From: JANYGA01 sp031420415 | Lineage (GTDB): Bacteria > Vulcanimicrobiota > Vulcanimicrobiia > Vulcanimicrobiales > Vulcanimicrobiaceae | Assembly: GCA_031420415.1 (NCBI GenBank) | Contig: JANOMT010000024.1 | Span: forward strand, 62,001 to 126,000 | Length of the DNA stretch: 64,000 nucleotides | Direction of reading: 5' to 3' | In this document: piece after piece, positions 50,419 through 59,097 of the stretch | Layout of the letters: each line of letters starts with the position of its first letter | Position numbering within the stretch: position 1 is the first letter of the stretch | Translations under genes and position numbers: made by a program | The notes under the pieces: model-generated | Databases searched by the model: none | What the model saw: the letters and a program-made list of their open reading frames with translations, nothing else | Told to the model about the DNA's origin: nothing

Positions 50419-50536
50419 AGCAACGGAGTGGGCTCGCGACCGTGGTGAAACCGTCGATTGCGAGATCGTCGACGTGCAAAAAATGCGGGAAGCCATGTAT
50501 ATTTTCACCACGTATGAGTGCGTGTTGAAAACCTGA
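50405..50536 (+). CDS. Possible 43-residue soluble peptide
   Basis: ATG 50405 within the end of the previous frame; MSPNEATEWARDRGETVDCE, then VQKMREAMYIFTTYE. Amino-acid use looks protein-like (mixed charged residues, no low complexity). Too short to identify; could be translationally coupled to the preceding gene. Confidence 0.35.
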   Translation: MSPNEATEWARDRGETVDCEIVDVQKMREAMYIFTTYECVLKT

Positions 50537-50568
50537 TCGGCACCATGGCAGCGCGCGTCGCGCGTCGG

Positions 50569-50826
50569 CTATCCGAAGCGCAGTTTATACCCGAGTACCA
50601 CGCTTGCGAGCACGAGCGTCACGGCATTGGCCGCGATGATCGGCGGGCTCGCGAGCGCGATCCCATAGAGCAACCACATCGCGATGCCGAGACAAAACGC
50701 GACGTACATCGTACGCGAAATCGCTCGCGTATTTCGCGTTCGCACGACCTGGAGAACCTGTGGCACGAACGAGGCCGTCGTCAGGATCGCGGCGACGTAG
50801 CCGACCAATTCCGTCGATTCACGCAT
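50569..50826 (-). CDS. SemiSWEET sugar transporter (PQ-loop/MtN3 family)
   Basis: 85 residues, three helices: ELVGYVAAILTTASFVPQVL, RAISRTMYVAFCLGIAMWLL and the third from PPIIAANAVTLVLASVVLGY. The PQ in SFVPQVLQ and the N in IIAANAVT are the family landmarks. Functions as a dimer facilitator of small sugars. ATG 50826 chosen; the longer frame runs into clpB. Confidence 0.85.
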   Translation of the reverse strand: MRESTELVGYVAAILTTASFVPQVLQVVRTRNTRAISRTMYVAFCLGIAMWLLYGIALASPPIIAANAVTLVLASVVLGYKLRFG

Positions 50827-50851
50827 CGCACTCCGGCTTCGCCGCGCGACG

Positions 50852-53485
50852 TCATCCGCCCAGTGCGGGTAACTCCGGCAGCGACGGCAATCCCGAGGTG
50901 AACGCGAGCGTGCCAGCGCGCTCGTCGTAATCGACGTAGACGCGCGCGCCGTCGCGCACCTCACCCGCAAGGATGCGCCGACCGAGCGGCGTTTCGAGTT
51001 CGCGTTGGACCGCACGTTTGATCGGCCGTGCGCCGTAAACGGGATCGTACCCGACTTTGACGAGATGTCGCCGTGCCGCAACGGAAACCTCGAGGGTAAT
51101 AGTACGATCGACGAGGCGTTCGCGCAGACGGCCGAGCTGGATCTCCACGATCTTTTCGAGTTGCGTTTCCGAGAGCGCCTGGAAGACGACGGTCTCGTCG
51201 ATCCGATTGAGAAACTCGGGCCGGAAATGACGACGCAATTCGTCGAGCACGGTCGCGCGCATGATCGCATAGCCGGCACCGGCCTCGCCCGCATAATCGA
51301 GGATGCGATTGGAGCCGATGTTCGAGGTCATGATGAGGATCGTGTTTTTGAAATCCACGACGCGACCCTGACCGTCGGTGAGCCGACCGTCGTCGAGAAT
51401 CTGCAGGAAAACGTTAAACACCTCGGGTGCGGCTTTTTCGATCTCATCGAAGAGCACGACCGAGAACGGCCGTCGCCGCACGGCTTCGGTGAGTTGACCG
51501 CCTTCGTCGTAACCGACGTACCCGGGCGGCGCGCCGATGAGCCGCGAGACGCTGTGCTTCTCGCCGTATTCCGACATATCGATCCGCACCATCGCGCGTT
51601 CGTCGTTGAAGAGATACGTCGCGAGCGCGCGCGCGAGTTCGGTCTTCCCGACACCGGTCGGCCCGAGAAAGATGAACGACCCGATCGGCCGATTCGGATC
51701 GGAAAGACCGCTGCGCGCGCGAATGATCGCTTCCGCAACCGCGGTAACGGCTTCGTCTTGGCCGATGATACGCTCGTGAAGTTCTTCCTCGAGACGCAAG
51801 AGTTTCTTCATATCGCCCTCGAGCAATTTCGCAACGGGCACACCCGTCCAGCGACTGACGATGCCCGCGATCTCCGCTTCGTCGACTTCTTCTTTGAGCA
51901 GGCGCGGCGTGCCATCGCCCGCGAGCGCCGCTTCGGCGGTTTTAAATCGCCGCTCGAGATCGGCGAGCTTCCCGTAGCGCAATTCGGCGACGCGATTGAG
52001 ATCGTACTGCCGTTCGGCCTGATCGATCTCCGTCTTCGTGTGATCGATCTGCTCGCGCAACTCGCGCAGACTCTTCACGGCGGCTTGTTCGGCTTGCCAG
52101 CGCACCGAGATGCCGTCGGTTTGAGACCGCAGTTCGGCGATCTCTTTTTCGATGTTTGCGAGACGCTGTTTGGAAGCGGCGTCTTCTTCTTTGCGAAGCG
52201 CCTCGCGCTCGATTTCGAGTTGCATGATGCGACGCGAAGCTTCGTCGAGTTCTTGCGGCATCGAATCGATTTCGGTCCGCAATTTCGCACCCGCTTCGTC
52301 GACGAGATCGATCGCCTTATCGGGTAAGAAACGATCGGCAATGTAGCGATTCGAAAGGACGGCTGCCGAGACGAGCGCCGCATCTTTGATGCGCACGCCG
52401 TGATGGAGTTCGTAGCGCTCGCGTAAGCCGCGCAAGATCGAGATCGTATCTTCGACGCTCGGTTGATCGACGAAGATCGGCTGGAAACGCCGTTCGAGCG
52501 CCGCATCTTTTTCGATATACTTCCGGTACTCAGCGAGCGTCGTCGCGCCGATGAGATGCAATTCGCCGCGCGCGAGCATCGGCTTGAGCAAATTGCCCGC
52601 ATCCATCGAACCCTCGGCCTTGCCCGCGCCGACGACGTTGTGCAATTCGTCGATGAAGAGCAAGACGGCGCCCGCGGATTGTTGCACGTCCTTGAGGACG
52701 GCTTTGAGGCGTTCTTCGAATTCGCCGCGGAATTTCGCACCCGCGATGAGCGCGCCCATGTCGAGTGAGATGATGCGCTTGTTTTTGAGCGATTCGGGCA
52801 CGTCGCCACGCACGATGCGTTGCGCGAGCCCTTCGACGATCGCCGTCTTGCCGACACCCGGCTCGCCGATGAGAACGGGATTATTTTTCGTACGCCGCGA
52901 GAGCACTTGTACGACGCGCCGAATCTCTTCGTCGCGCCCGATCACGGGATCCAGCTTCCCCGCTTCCGCCGAGCGGGTGAGATCCTGACCGTAGCGTTCG
53001 AGCGATTGGTACGTGCCTTCGGGATTCTGCGAGGTGACGCGCTGATTGCCGCGGAGATCGCGCAGCGCGCCAAGGAGCTTGTCGCGGTCGAGACCGGCGT
53101 CGCGCAGGAGCCGCGCGACGGACCCGCCGTCCTCGAGCATTGCGAGCACGAGATGCTCGACGGAAACGTAGTCGTCGGTGAGCTTCGTCGCCTCGTCGCC
53201 CGCACGCACGAGCGTCCGTGTCGCGCGACCCGAAAGTTGTGGTGAGAATTCGCTCGAACCACCCAGACGCGGCAGGGCCGAAACCGCAGCATCGACACGA
53301 CCCGAAAAGGTCGCCGCATCGATCCCCGCCTTTCCCAGGAGCGCCGGCACGACGCCGCCGTCTTGCGCCAAGAGCGCCGCGAGGACGTGTTCGGTCTCGA
53401 CGTTCGAATTGCGCTCGCGCAGCGCGCGCGAAAAAGCGTCGTTGAGGGCCTCGCGCACCCGTTCGGTCATCTTCTCTGCGTTCAT
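50852..53485 (-). CDS. clpB: ATP-dependent chaperone ClpB
   Basis: 877 residues, full length. Clp-N repeats at 5-150; AAA-1 Walker A LIGEPGVGKTAIVEGLAQ, Walker B VLLFIDELHNV; coiled middle domain (ASRRIMQLEIEREALRKEE); AAA-2 Walker A FLGPTGVGKTELARALA and VVLFDEIEKAAP. Rescues aggregated proteins with DnaK. Start ATG 53485; a second Met six codons later is possible. Stop 25 bases from the SemiSWEET start on the same strand. Confidence 0.97.
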   Translation of the reverse strand: MNAEKMTERVREALNDAFSRALRERNSNVETEHVLAALLAQDGGVVPALLGKAGIDAATFSGRVDAAVSALPRLGGSSEFSPQLSGRATRTLVRAGDEATKLTDDYVSVEHLVLAMLEDGGSVARLLRDAGLDRDKLLGALRDLRGNQRVTSQNPEGTYQSLERYGQDLTRSAEAGKLDPVIGRDEEIRRVVQVLSRRTKNNPVLIGEPGVGKTAIVEGLAQRIVRGDVPESLKNKRIISLDMGALIAGAKFRGEFEERLKAVLKDVQQSAGAVLLFIDELHNVVGAGKAEGSMDAGNLLKPMLARGELHLIGATTLAEYRKYIEKDAALERRFQPIFVDQPSVEDTISILRGLRERYELHHGVRIKDAALVSAAVLSNRYIADRFLPDKAIDLVDEAGAKLRTEIDSMPQELDEASRRIMQLEIEREALRKEEDAASKQRLANIEKEIAELRSQTDGISVRWQAEQAAVKSLRELREQIDHTKTEIDQAERQYDLNRVAELRYGKLADLERRFKTAEAALAGDGTPRLLKEEVDEAEIAGIVSRWTGVPVAKLLEGDMKKLLRLEEELHERIIGQDEAVTAVAEAIIRARSGLSDPNRPIGSFIFLGPTGVGKTELARALATYLFNDERAMVRIDMSEYGEKHSVSRLIGAPPGYVGYDEGGQLTEAVRRRPFSVVLFDEIEKAAPEVFNVFLQILDDGRLTDGQGRVVDFKNTILIMTSNIGSNRILDYAGEAGAGYAIMRATVLDELRRHFRPEFLNRIDETVVFQALSETQLEKIVEIQLGRLRERLVDRTITLEVSVAARRHLVKVGYDPVYGARPIKRAVQRELETPLGRRILAGEVRDGARVYVDYDERAGTLAFTSGLPSLPELPALGG

Positions 53486-53539
53486 TGCACCGACTATACC
53501 CGGTAAAGGGTGCGGAGACGATGCAAGCAACCACTGGAA

Positions 53540-54637
53540 ATGCCGAGCGTCATGCCCGAGATGCTGGAGATCGCAGGCGGTTCCTGTCACGCGTACTTCA
53601 TTTACGACGTAGCGGATAGCATCGATCTCGCGCGACTTGCGAGCGTCGCGGGCGAAGGTGTATCGCGCGCGCCGCTTCGGCTGCGCCGCGAAGCGTCGTC
53701 GGTTTCGATCGAGTTCGAGACGCAGCCGATCGTCGCGCGCTTGGCTCCGAGCGACGGGTTTTCGATTCGACTGAAGATTTTCGACTACGGTGTCGTGTCG
53801 GTGCGCGTCTCGACGGAATACGCGGGCGCGTGGCCGACGTTCCTCGAATTCGCGCGGCGGTTCCGCATGGATGAAACGATCCCGAGTATCGCCGCCGCCG
53901 CACTCGCGCGCGTGCTTCCGGAGATCGAGCACGCACTCGACGAGCCGCACGCCGCGCTGCTCGAAGATTTTTTCGTCTTCGAAGTTAACGCCTTCGCTGG
54001 CGACGTGGGTGGTGAAGCGCTCCTCGCCGATCGAGCGCCCGATCTCGCCCGGCTGATGCTTTGCGAAGAGCGCGCGATTACGTCCTCGGAGACGCTCGAA
54101 GCGCTACGCGTCGCCTTCGCCTATTTCGATACGGATCTCGCGATCGTCGGGTGGGATACGGCCTTCGTGTACGACGATCGCGAGAGCGCGACGGCAACGA
54201 TCGATATTCTCGAATTTGCGAACACACAACTCGTCGAATTACGCACGTATGATAAACGTCTCGACGCCGAACTCGATACCATCTACGCGCTCGAACCCAA
54301 GCGCCCGACATCGCGCTTCGGACGGCGTCAAGCTCAAGACGCCGCCGACCGCTTACGTTATCTCATCGTCGATATCGCCGAGCTCACGGATCGGTCGTCG
54401 AACGCGCTCAAGATCACGGGTGATGCCTACTACGCACGACTCTATCGCGGTGCCGCGGGGCGCCTCGGCCTCAAGGATTGGCAGAAGCAAATCGACTCGA
54501 AGCTGGACACGGTCGACGAGATGTATCGGTTCTTTACCGATCAAGCGCAAGTCGCACGGAGCGAGTTCCTCGAATTCGTGATCATCGCGCTCATCGCACT
54601 CGAATTGGCCGTCGGAATTTTCTCACTCCGACATTGA
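53540..54637 (+). CDS. RMD1/DUF155-family protein
   Basis: About 365 residues with a C-terminal membrane helix (EFLEFVIIALIALELAVGIF). The C-terminal half matches the RMD1/SIF2 (DUF155) pattern: AITSSETLEALRVAFAYFDT, TATIDILEFANTQLVELR and LDTVDEMYRFFTDQAQVARS. Function in bacteria unknown; yeast RMD1 is linked to meiotic division and mitochondria. Start is among clustered ATGs (53540, 53552, 53561). Confidence 0.75.
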   Translation: MPSVMPEMLEIAGGSCHAYFIYDVADSIDLARLASVAGEGVSRAPLRLRREASSVSIEFETQPIVARLAPSDGFSIRLKIFDYGVVSVRVSTEYAGAWPTFLEFARRFRMDETIPSIAAAALARVLPEIEHALDEPHAALLEDFFVFEVNAFAGDVGGEALLADRAPDLARLMLCEERAITSSETLEALRVAFAYFDTDLAIVGWDTAFVYDDRESATATIDILEFANTQLVELRTYDKRLDAELDTIYALEPKRPTSRFGRRQAQDAADRLRYLIVDIAELTDRSSNALKITGDAYYARLYRGAAGRLGLKDWQKQIDSKLDTVDEMYRFFTDQAQVARSEFLEFVIIALIALELAVGIFSLRH

Positions 54638-54664
54638 TGTCGCTCGCGTCGACTTGGCCGACGG

Positions 54665-56533
54665 TTAGCGCTGTGGCGGCGTAATGCGCAGCAGGCGGAT
54701 GTCGCCCGAGCGAATCGTTACGCCGGTCGCGTCGAACCATTCGAGCAGCGGCACCGCGTACTTGCGTGAGGTGCCGACGAGATCGCGGAAGGCAGCCATC
54801 GTGATCTGCTTGTCCCGACGCAGCGCCGCTTCGAGCTTATCGCGTACGCCCGCGATCTGAACGCCGCGGTAGACCGCGTCGTGGACTTTGACGAGCGCGC
54901 CACTCGTGAGCAGCGTTTCGAAGGCTTGCGACAAACCGGCGATCTTCGTCGTGCGAATCGCCGTTTGCAATTCTTCGTAGGCGACGGGCGCGAGTTCGGC
55001 TCCACCGGCACCCGCAAACGCTCGGTCGAAAAACGCGCGTTGATCGGCGTTGAGCTGTGGCACGAATTCCGGCGTCGCATAATATCCGCCGCGATAGGCG
55101 ATGCGGCCGTCTTCGATTGCCACCGCGAGGATGCGCATCAACACGGCTTCGCCAACCGCAAGGGCGCGCGAGAGTGCGAGCCCCGTTACGCCGACGAGCC
55201 ACGGCGTTTCGCTTTCGCTCAGCCGTAGTTTTTCGCTCACACGCTCGACGAGCGACGCCACGAGTTCCGCATCGACGTACGCGAGCGGTTTCGCAAGTCG
55301 GATCGCACGGCCGTCTTCCGCGAGACGCGCGAGCAGCGTCTCCGCCACATCTTCGCGCACATTGGACGAAGCGCCGACGCGCGCAGCCGTGGCACCGGCG
55401 AACTCCTCAGCGCGTAATGCCGCAACGATCGCGGCGAGCTCGGGATCGTCGCCGACGTTTTCGGCCGTACCGGTCGCATCGATGCCCGCAATCGTGCCAC
55501 CGCCGAGCAACGTTTTCGGCGAGACGCGCCTCACCACGAATGCGGCTCCGGGAAAGACGATGGTCGCTTCGCGCAAGAATAATTTCGCCCGAATATCCGT
55601 CGCGTCGGTCGGGATCGGATCGAAGACGAGCGTGCCGATGATTTCAGCCGAGCCGAGATATGCGCGCACGGGCGTGCGTCGTTTCAAGAGTGCGAGTGCG
55701 GAGGGAAGCGCGCGGAAGCGCACGTCCACCGCCGATCGCGTGGCGAATTGCGGGCTCGCGAGCACGGCGCCACGCGCGATCTCTTGCGTCTCGACACCCG
55801 GTAAATTGATCGCGACGCGCGCCCCGCCCGCTACATCGTCGCGCTTCTCGCCAAAAACTTGAACGCTGCGCACGCGCACTTCACGGCCCAGCGGCACGAG
55901 GGCGAGTTGATCGCCCGCTTTGATGCGACCCTGCATGAGCGTCCCCGTCACGATCGTTCCGTGCCCCGGTAGGGCGAAGACGCGATCGATCGGCAGATAC
56001 GCGGGTGCGCCCGGCGCGCGTGGCGCGAGTTCTGCGAGTGCGTCGTGGATCGCAGCGCGCAGTTCGGGCATGCCGTCGCCCGTGATCGTCGAGACCGCAA
56101 TCGTCTGCGCGTGCGCTGCGATCGTTCCGACGAGGGCCTCGTCGACGAGTTCGCGTGTGAAGGCGAGCTCTTCGGCATCGACCGTATCGGATTTCGTCAG
56201 CACGACGATCGTCTTCTTGACGCTCAAGTACTGAAGGATGGCGAGATGCTCGACCGTCTGCGGCTTCGGCCCCTCGTTTGCCGCGATAACGAGCAACAGG
56301 AGTTCCATACCCGCGGCACCCGCGAGCATGTTGTGTAAGAAACGCTCGTGCCCGGGCACGTCGACGATTCCCGCTTCGAGACCGTCCTCGAAACGCAGAT
56401 GCGCGAAGCCGAGATCGAGGGTCATCCCGCGCAGTTGCTCTTCGATCCAGCGGTCGGGATTCGTGCCGGTAAGCGCGCGCACGAGCGAGGATTTACCGTG
56501 GTCGACGTGACCCGCCGTGCCGAGAATGTGCAT
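54665..56533 (-). CDS. selB: Selenocysteine-specific elongation factor SelB
   Basis: 622 residues. G1 MHILGTAGHVDHGKSSLVRA, G3 GIVDVPGHERFLHNML, G4 VLTKSDTV. C-terminal winged-helix domains (about 440-622) bind the SECIS hairpin. Delivers Sec-tRNA-Sec at in-frame UGA. Start 56533; stop of selA lies 7 bases upstream, same strand. Confidence 0.96.
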   Translation of the reverse strand: MHILGTAGHVDHGKSSLVRALTGTNPDRWIEEQLRGMTLDLGFAHLRFEDGLEAGIVDVPGHERFLHNMLAGAAGMELLLLVIAANEGPKPQTVEHLAILQYLSVKKTIVVLTKSDTVDAEELAFTRELVDEALVGTIAAHAQTIAVSTITGDGMPELRAAIHDALAELAPRAPGAPAYLPIDRVFALPGHGTIVTGTLMQGRIKAGDQLALVPLGREVRVRSVQVFGEKRDDVAGGARVAINLPGVETQEIARGAVLASPQFATRSAVDVRFRALPSALALLKRRTPVRAYLGSAEIIGTLVFDPIPTDATDIRAKLFLREATIVFPGAAFVVRRVSPKTLLGGGTIAGIDATGTAENVGDDPELAAIVAALRAEEFAGATAARVGASSNVREDVAETLLARLAEDGRAIRLAKPLAYVDAELVASLVERVSEKLRLSESETPWLVGVTGLALSRALAVGEAVLMRILAVAIEDGRIAYRGGYYATPEFVPQLNADQRAFFDRAFAGAGGAELAPVAYEELQTAIRTTKIAGLSQAFETLLTSGALVKVHDAVYRGVQIAGVRDKLEAALRRDKQITMAAFRDLVGTSRKYAVPLLEWFDATGVTIRSGDIRLLRITPPQR

Positions 56534-56540
56534 GCGGCGA

Positions 56541-57932
56541 TTAGCTCAGCGCGGCGACGATCGCGCGCGCGAGATCACCTTCGCGATCGGGCGGGATCGT
56601 TCGAAAATCGACGAGCGCCGCATCGCCTTCAACGCGCCCGACGACGCGTGGGGCCTGCGCGCGAAGTCGCGCGGCGAAGGCGTTGGGGTTCGTCCGTCCG
56701 TCGCGCAACGCGAGTGCGTACGAAGGCACGGTCGCCGTCGGCGCGGAGCCGCCGCCTGCGTATGCGAGCGTCTCGACACCTGCCACGCGCTCGTCGTAGT
56801 CGTGGCCGAGCGTCTCGATGAACGCGTGCACGCGCGCGCGCAACTCCTCGCGCGTGGGGCGCAACATCGCGTAAAATGGAATGCTCTCATGGCCGCCCGG
56901 CCGGACGTAGAGTCGCAGCGTCGCGCCGAGTGCCGCGAGCGTCGCCTTGTCGACACGCAGCGCCCGCAGAAGCGGATTCGAGCGCATGCGCGCGATCACG
57001 CTTGCGGTACCGACGATGATTCCCGCTTGCGGCCCACCGAGCAGTTTGTCGCCCGAAAACGCGACGAGATCGATTCCGTCGGCAACAACTTCGCCGACGG
57101 TCCGTTCGTGCGGTAAACCGTACGGCACGAGATCGACGAGCACGCCCGAGCCAAGATCCTCGACCGTCGGGACGCCCACCCGTTTGCCTAGTGCCGCAAG
57201 TTCGGCCGGTGCGACATCAGAGACGAAGCCTTCGATTGAATAGTTCGAGGTGTGGCTACGCATGAGCAGCGCGGTCTCGGCTGAGAGGGCGCGTTCGAAA
57301 TCTCGCAGATAGACTTTGTTTGTCGTGCCGACCTCAACGAGCGTCGCGCCGCTACGACGTAAGACATCGGGCAAGCGAAAGCCGCCGCCGATCTCGACGA
57401 GTTGATTGCGCGAGACGATGACTTCGCGTCCCGGCCGACCGGGCACGCTCGTTCGCGCGAACGTATCGAGGATGAGGAGGATCGCCGCCGCACAATTATT
57501 CACAACCAAAGCATCTTCGGCGCCCGTCGTCGCGCGCAAGAGCGCCGTCACGCGTGCGTAACGCGAACCACGCGTTCCCGATGCGAGATCGAATTCGAGG
57601 TTGGAGTAGCCACCCGCAATGCCGTGCATCGCGGCGAGCGCCTCGGGCGCCAGCGGCGCGCGACCGAGATTGGTATGCAACAAAATACCCGTGCCGTTGA
57701 GCACGTCGACGAGGCCATCGTTTTCTTCGCGCGCGAGTCGTGCGCGAACGCGCGCGAGCATCACGTCGTAAGCGGGGATCGCAACGGACTCGCGGACCGC
57801 ACGCGAACGCACTTCGCGTAGAACGTCGTCGACCGCCGTTTTCACGGCGGTCGTTCCGAAAAGGGCCGCGTATCCCGCGACGTCGGGCTCGCCGAGGAAC
57901 CGATTCATCGCGGGTAGATCGCGTAAGCTCAC
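56541..57932 (-). CDS. selA: L-seryl-tRNA(Sec) selenium transferase
   Basis: 463 residues, PLP enzyme converting Ser-tRNA-Sec to Sec-tRNA-Sec with selenophosphate. Motifs: NGTGILLHTNLGRAPL, SNLEFDLASGTRGSR, and FSGDKLLGGPQAGIIVG with the PLP Lys. GTG start 57932, ATG 57908 alternative. 18 bases after trxA; leads selB by 7 bases. Confidence 0.96.
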   Translation of the reverse strand: MSLRDLPAMNRFLGEPDVAGYAALFGTTAVKTAVDDVLREVRSRAVRESVAIPAYDVMLARVRARLAREENDGLVDVLNGTGILLHTNLGRAPLAPEALAAMHGIAGGYSNLEFDLASGTRGSRYARVTALLRATTGAEDALVVNNCAAAILLILDTFARTSVPGRPGREVIVSRNQLVEIGGGFRLPDVLRRSGATLVEVGTTNKVYLRDFERALSAETALLMRSHTSNYSIEGFVSDVAPAELAALGKRVGVPTVEDLGSGVLVDLVPYGLPHERTVGEVVADGIDLVAFSGDKLLGGPQAGIIVGTASVIARMRSNPLLRALRVDKATLAALGATLRLYVRPGGHESIPFYAMLRPTREELRARVHAFIETLGHDYDERVAGVETLAYAGGGSAPTATVPSYALALRDGRTNPNAFAARLRAQAPRVVGRVEGDAALVDFRTIPPDREGDLARAIVAALS

Positions 57933-57950
57933 TTGTCGAGGAGGCCCACT

Positions 57951-58283
57951 CTAAGCGATGGCGAGATGGCGCGAAAGCATCTCCGTAATCTTCGATTCCG
58001 GCACGAAACCGACGATGCGATCGACCGCTTCACCGCCCTTGTACAGAATGAGACATGGAATGCCTTGGACGCCGTATTGACCAGCGATGCTCGGCGCTTC
58101 ATCGGTATTGAGCTTGACGAATTTGGCGCGGCCTGCATGCGCGGCGGCGACCTTTTCGACGACGGGCGCGAGCATGCGGCAAGGGCCGCACCAGGGAGCC
58201 CAAAAATCGACGAGAACGGGCTTATCGCTCGCGAGAACGTCAGCTGCGAACGTCGCCTGCGAGACTTCGGGGAGTGCACTCAT
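57951..58283 (-). CDS. trxA: Thioredoxin
   Basis: 110 residues, FWAPWCGPCRMLAP active site and cis-Pro GIPCLILYK. Reduces protein disulfides; cytosolic. First of trxA-selA-selB. Start ATG shares CATG with the divergent secreted protein's start. Confidence 0.96.
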   Translation of the reverse strand: MSALPEVSQATFAADVLASDKPVLVDFWAPWCGPCRMLAPVVEKVAAAHAGRAKFVKLNTDEAPSIAGQYGVQGIPCLILYKGGEAVDRIVGFVPESKITEMLSRHLAIA

Positions 58284-59097
58284 GGGTATATATCAACCTC
58301 CAGCCCGCTCAACCGCAGCGTGCCTGCGGCGGTTGCGGTACGGCTTTGCGGCAATCGCGTTCGTCGCGATCCCGCTCGCTCATATGGCGCCGACGCGCGC
58401 TGCCGGCTCCTCGCTCCGTATCCTGGTCTGGGCGGTCGTCGCCGAGCCCGCGCGCAACACGATGTCGCAAGCGCTCTGGACGAAAGACGTAAATGCCTAC
58501 GTTGGCGGAAACGTTATTCCGTTCGCCGGCGACGCTGCACCATTGCTCGCCGATTGCAAGGCTGCCGGCGCCGATTACGCGATTGCGGCGCCGTTCGATC
58601 TGCGGCCGAGCTTGCCCGGCCTCGCTAATGCGAACGGGCGCGTCGCCGCTCGCACGCATCTCGTCGTCACGAATTGCATCGCCGGCACGACCTCGTTCGA
58701 TCAGACGGTGATGTTTGAAAGCGACGTGCCCTCGCTCGCGAGCGATGGCGATTTTGATAGCGTCCCGGAGGTCACGTGGGCACGCGGAGTGCCTGCAACG
58801 CTCGCAAAATTACCTCTGACGTTCGAACGCGTCGCACGCGTGATAAAAATCAATTCGCCGCTCGCACTCATCGACATCAAGCTCGGTAGCGTTCACGCGG
58901 GCGACGCGCTCCGCGATTTCGCTCATGCCGATCGCAGCTTGCGCAAAGCGCCGATCATCATGACCGTCACGCAAGCCTTCGATAAATATCTCGAGGTGAT
59001 GTTTTCATCGCTCGGCGAGACGCCGAACGTCGGCGATCTCGTCGAGCCCGTGTCGAGCGCAAACGCGCCCGGGACACCTACGACTCCGGCTCGCTAG
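58282..59097 (+). CDS. Secreted protein, unknown
   Basis: 271 residues with basic N-terminus and signal (LRYGFAAIAFVAIPLAHMAP, ending near RAAG). No catalytic motif recognised in the mature part (beta/alpha mix). The ATG 58282 overlaps the trxA start by two bases; a later TTG near 58333 would leave room for a promoter. Stop is the shared CTAG with gyrA. Confidence 0.6.
   Translation: MGIYQPPARSTAACLRRLRYGFAAIAFVAIPLAHMAPTRAAGSSLRILVWAVVAEPARNTMSQALWTKDVNAYVGGNVIPFAGDAAPLLADCKAAGADYAIAAPFDLRPSLPGLANANGRVAARTHLVVTNCIAGTTSFDQTVMFESDVPSLASDGDFDSVPEVTWARGVPATLAKLPLTFERVARVIKINSPLALIDIKLGSVHAGDALRDFAHADRSLRKAPIIMTVTQAFDKYLEVMFSSLGETPNVGDLVEPVSSANAPGTPTTPAR

Noticed and set aside
51005..52327. Plus-strand 440-codon frame within clpB
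   Set aside because: Antisense to unmistakable ClpB AAA domains.
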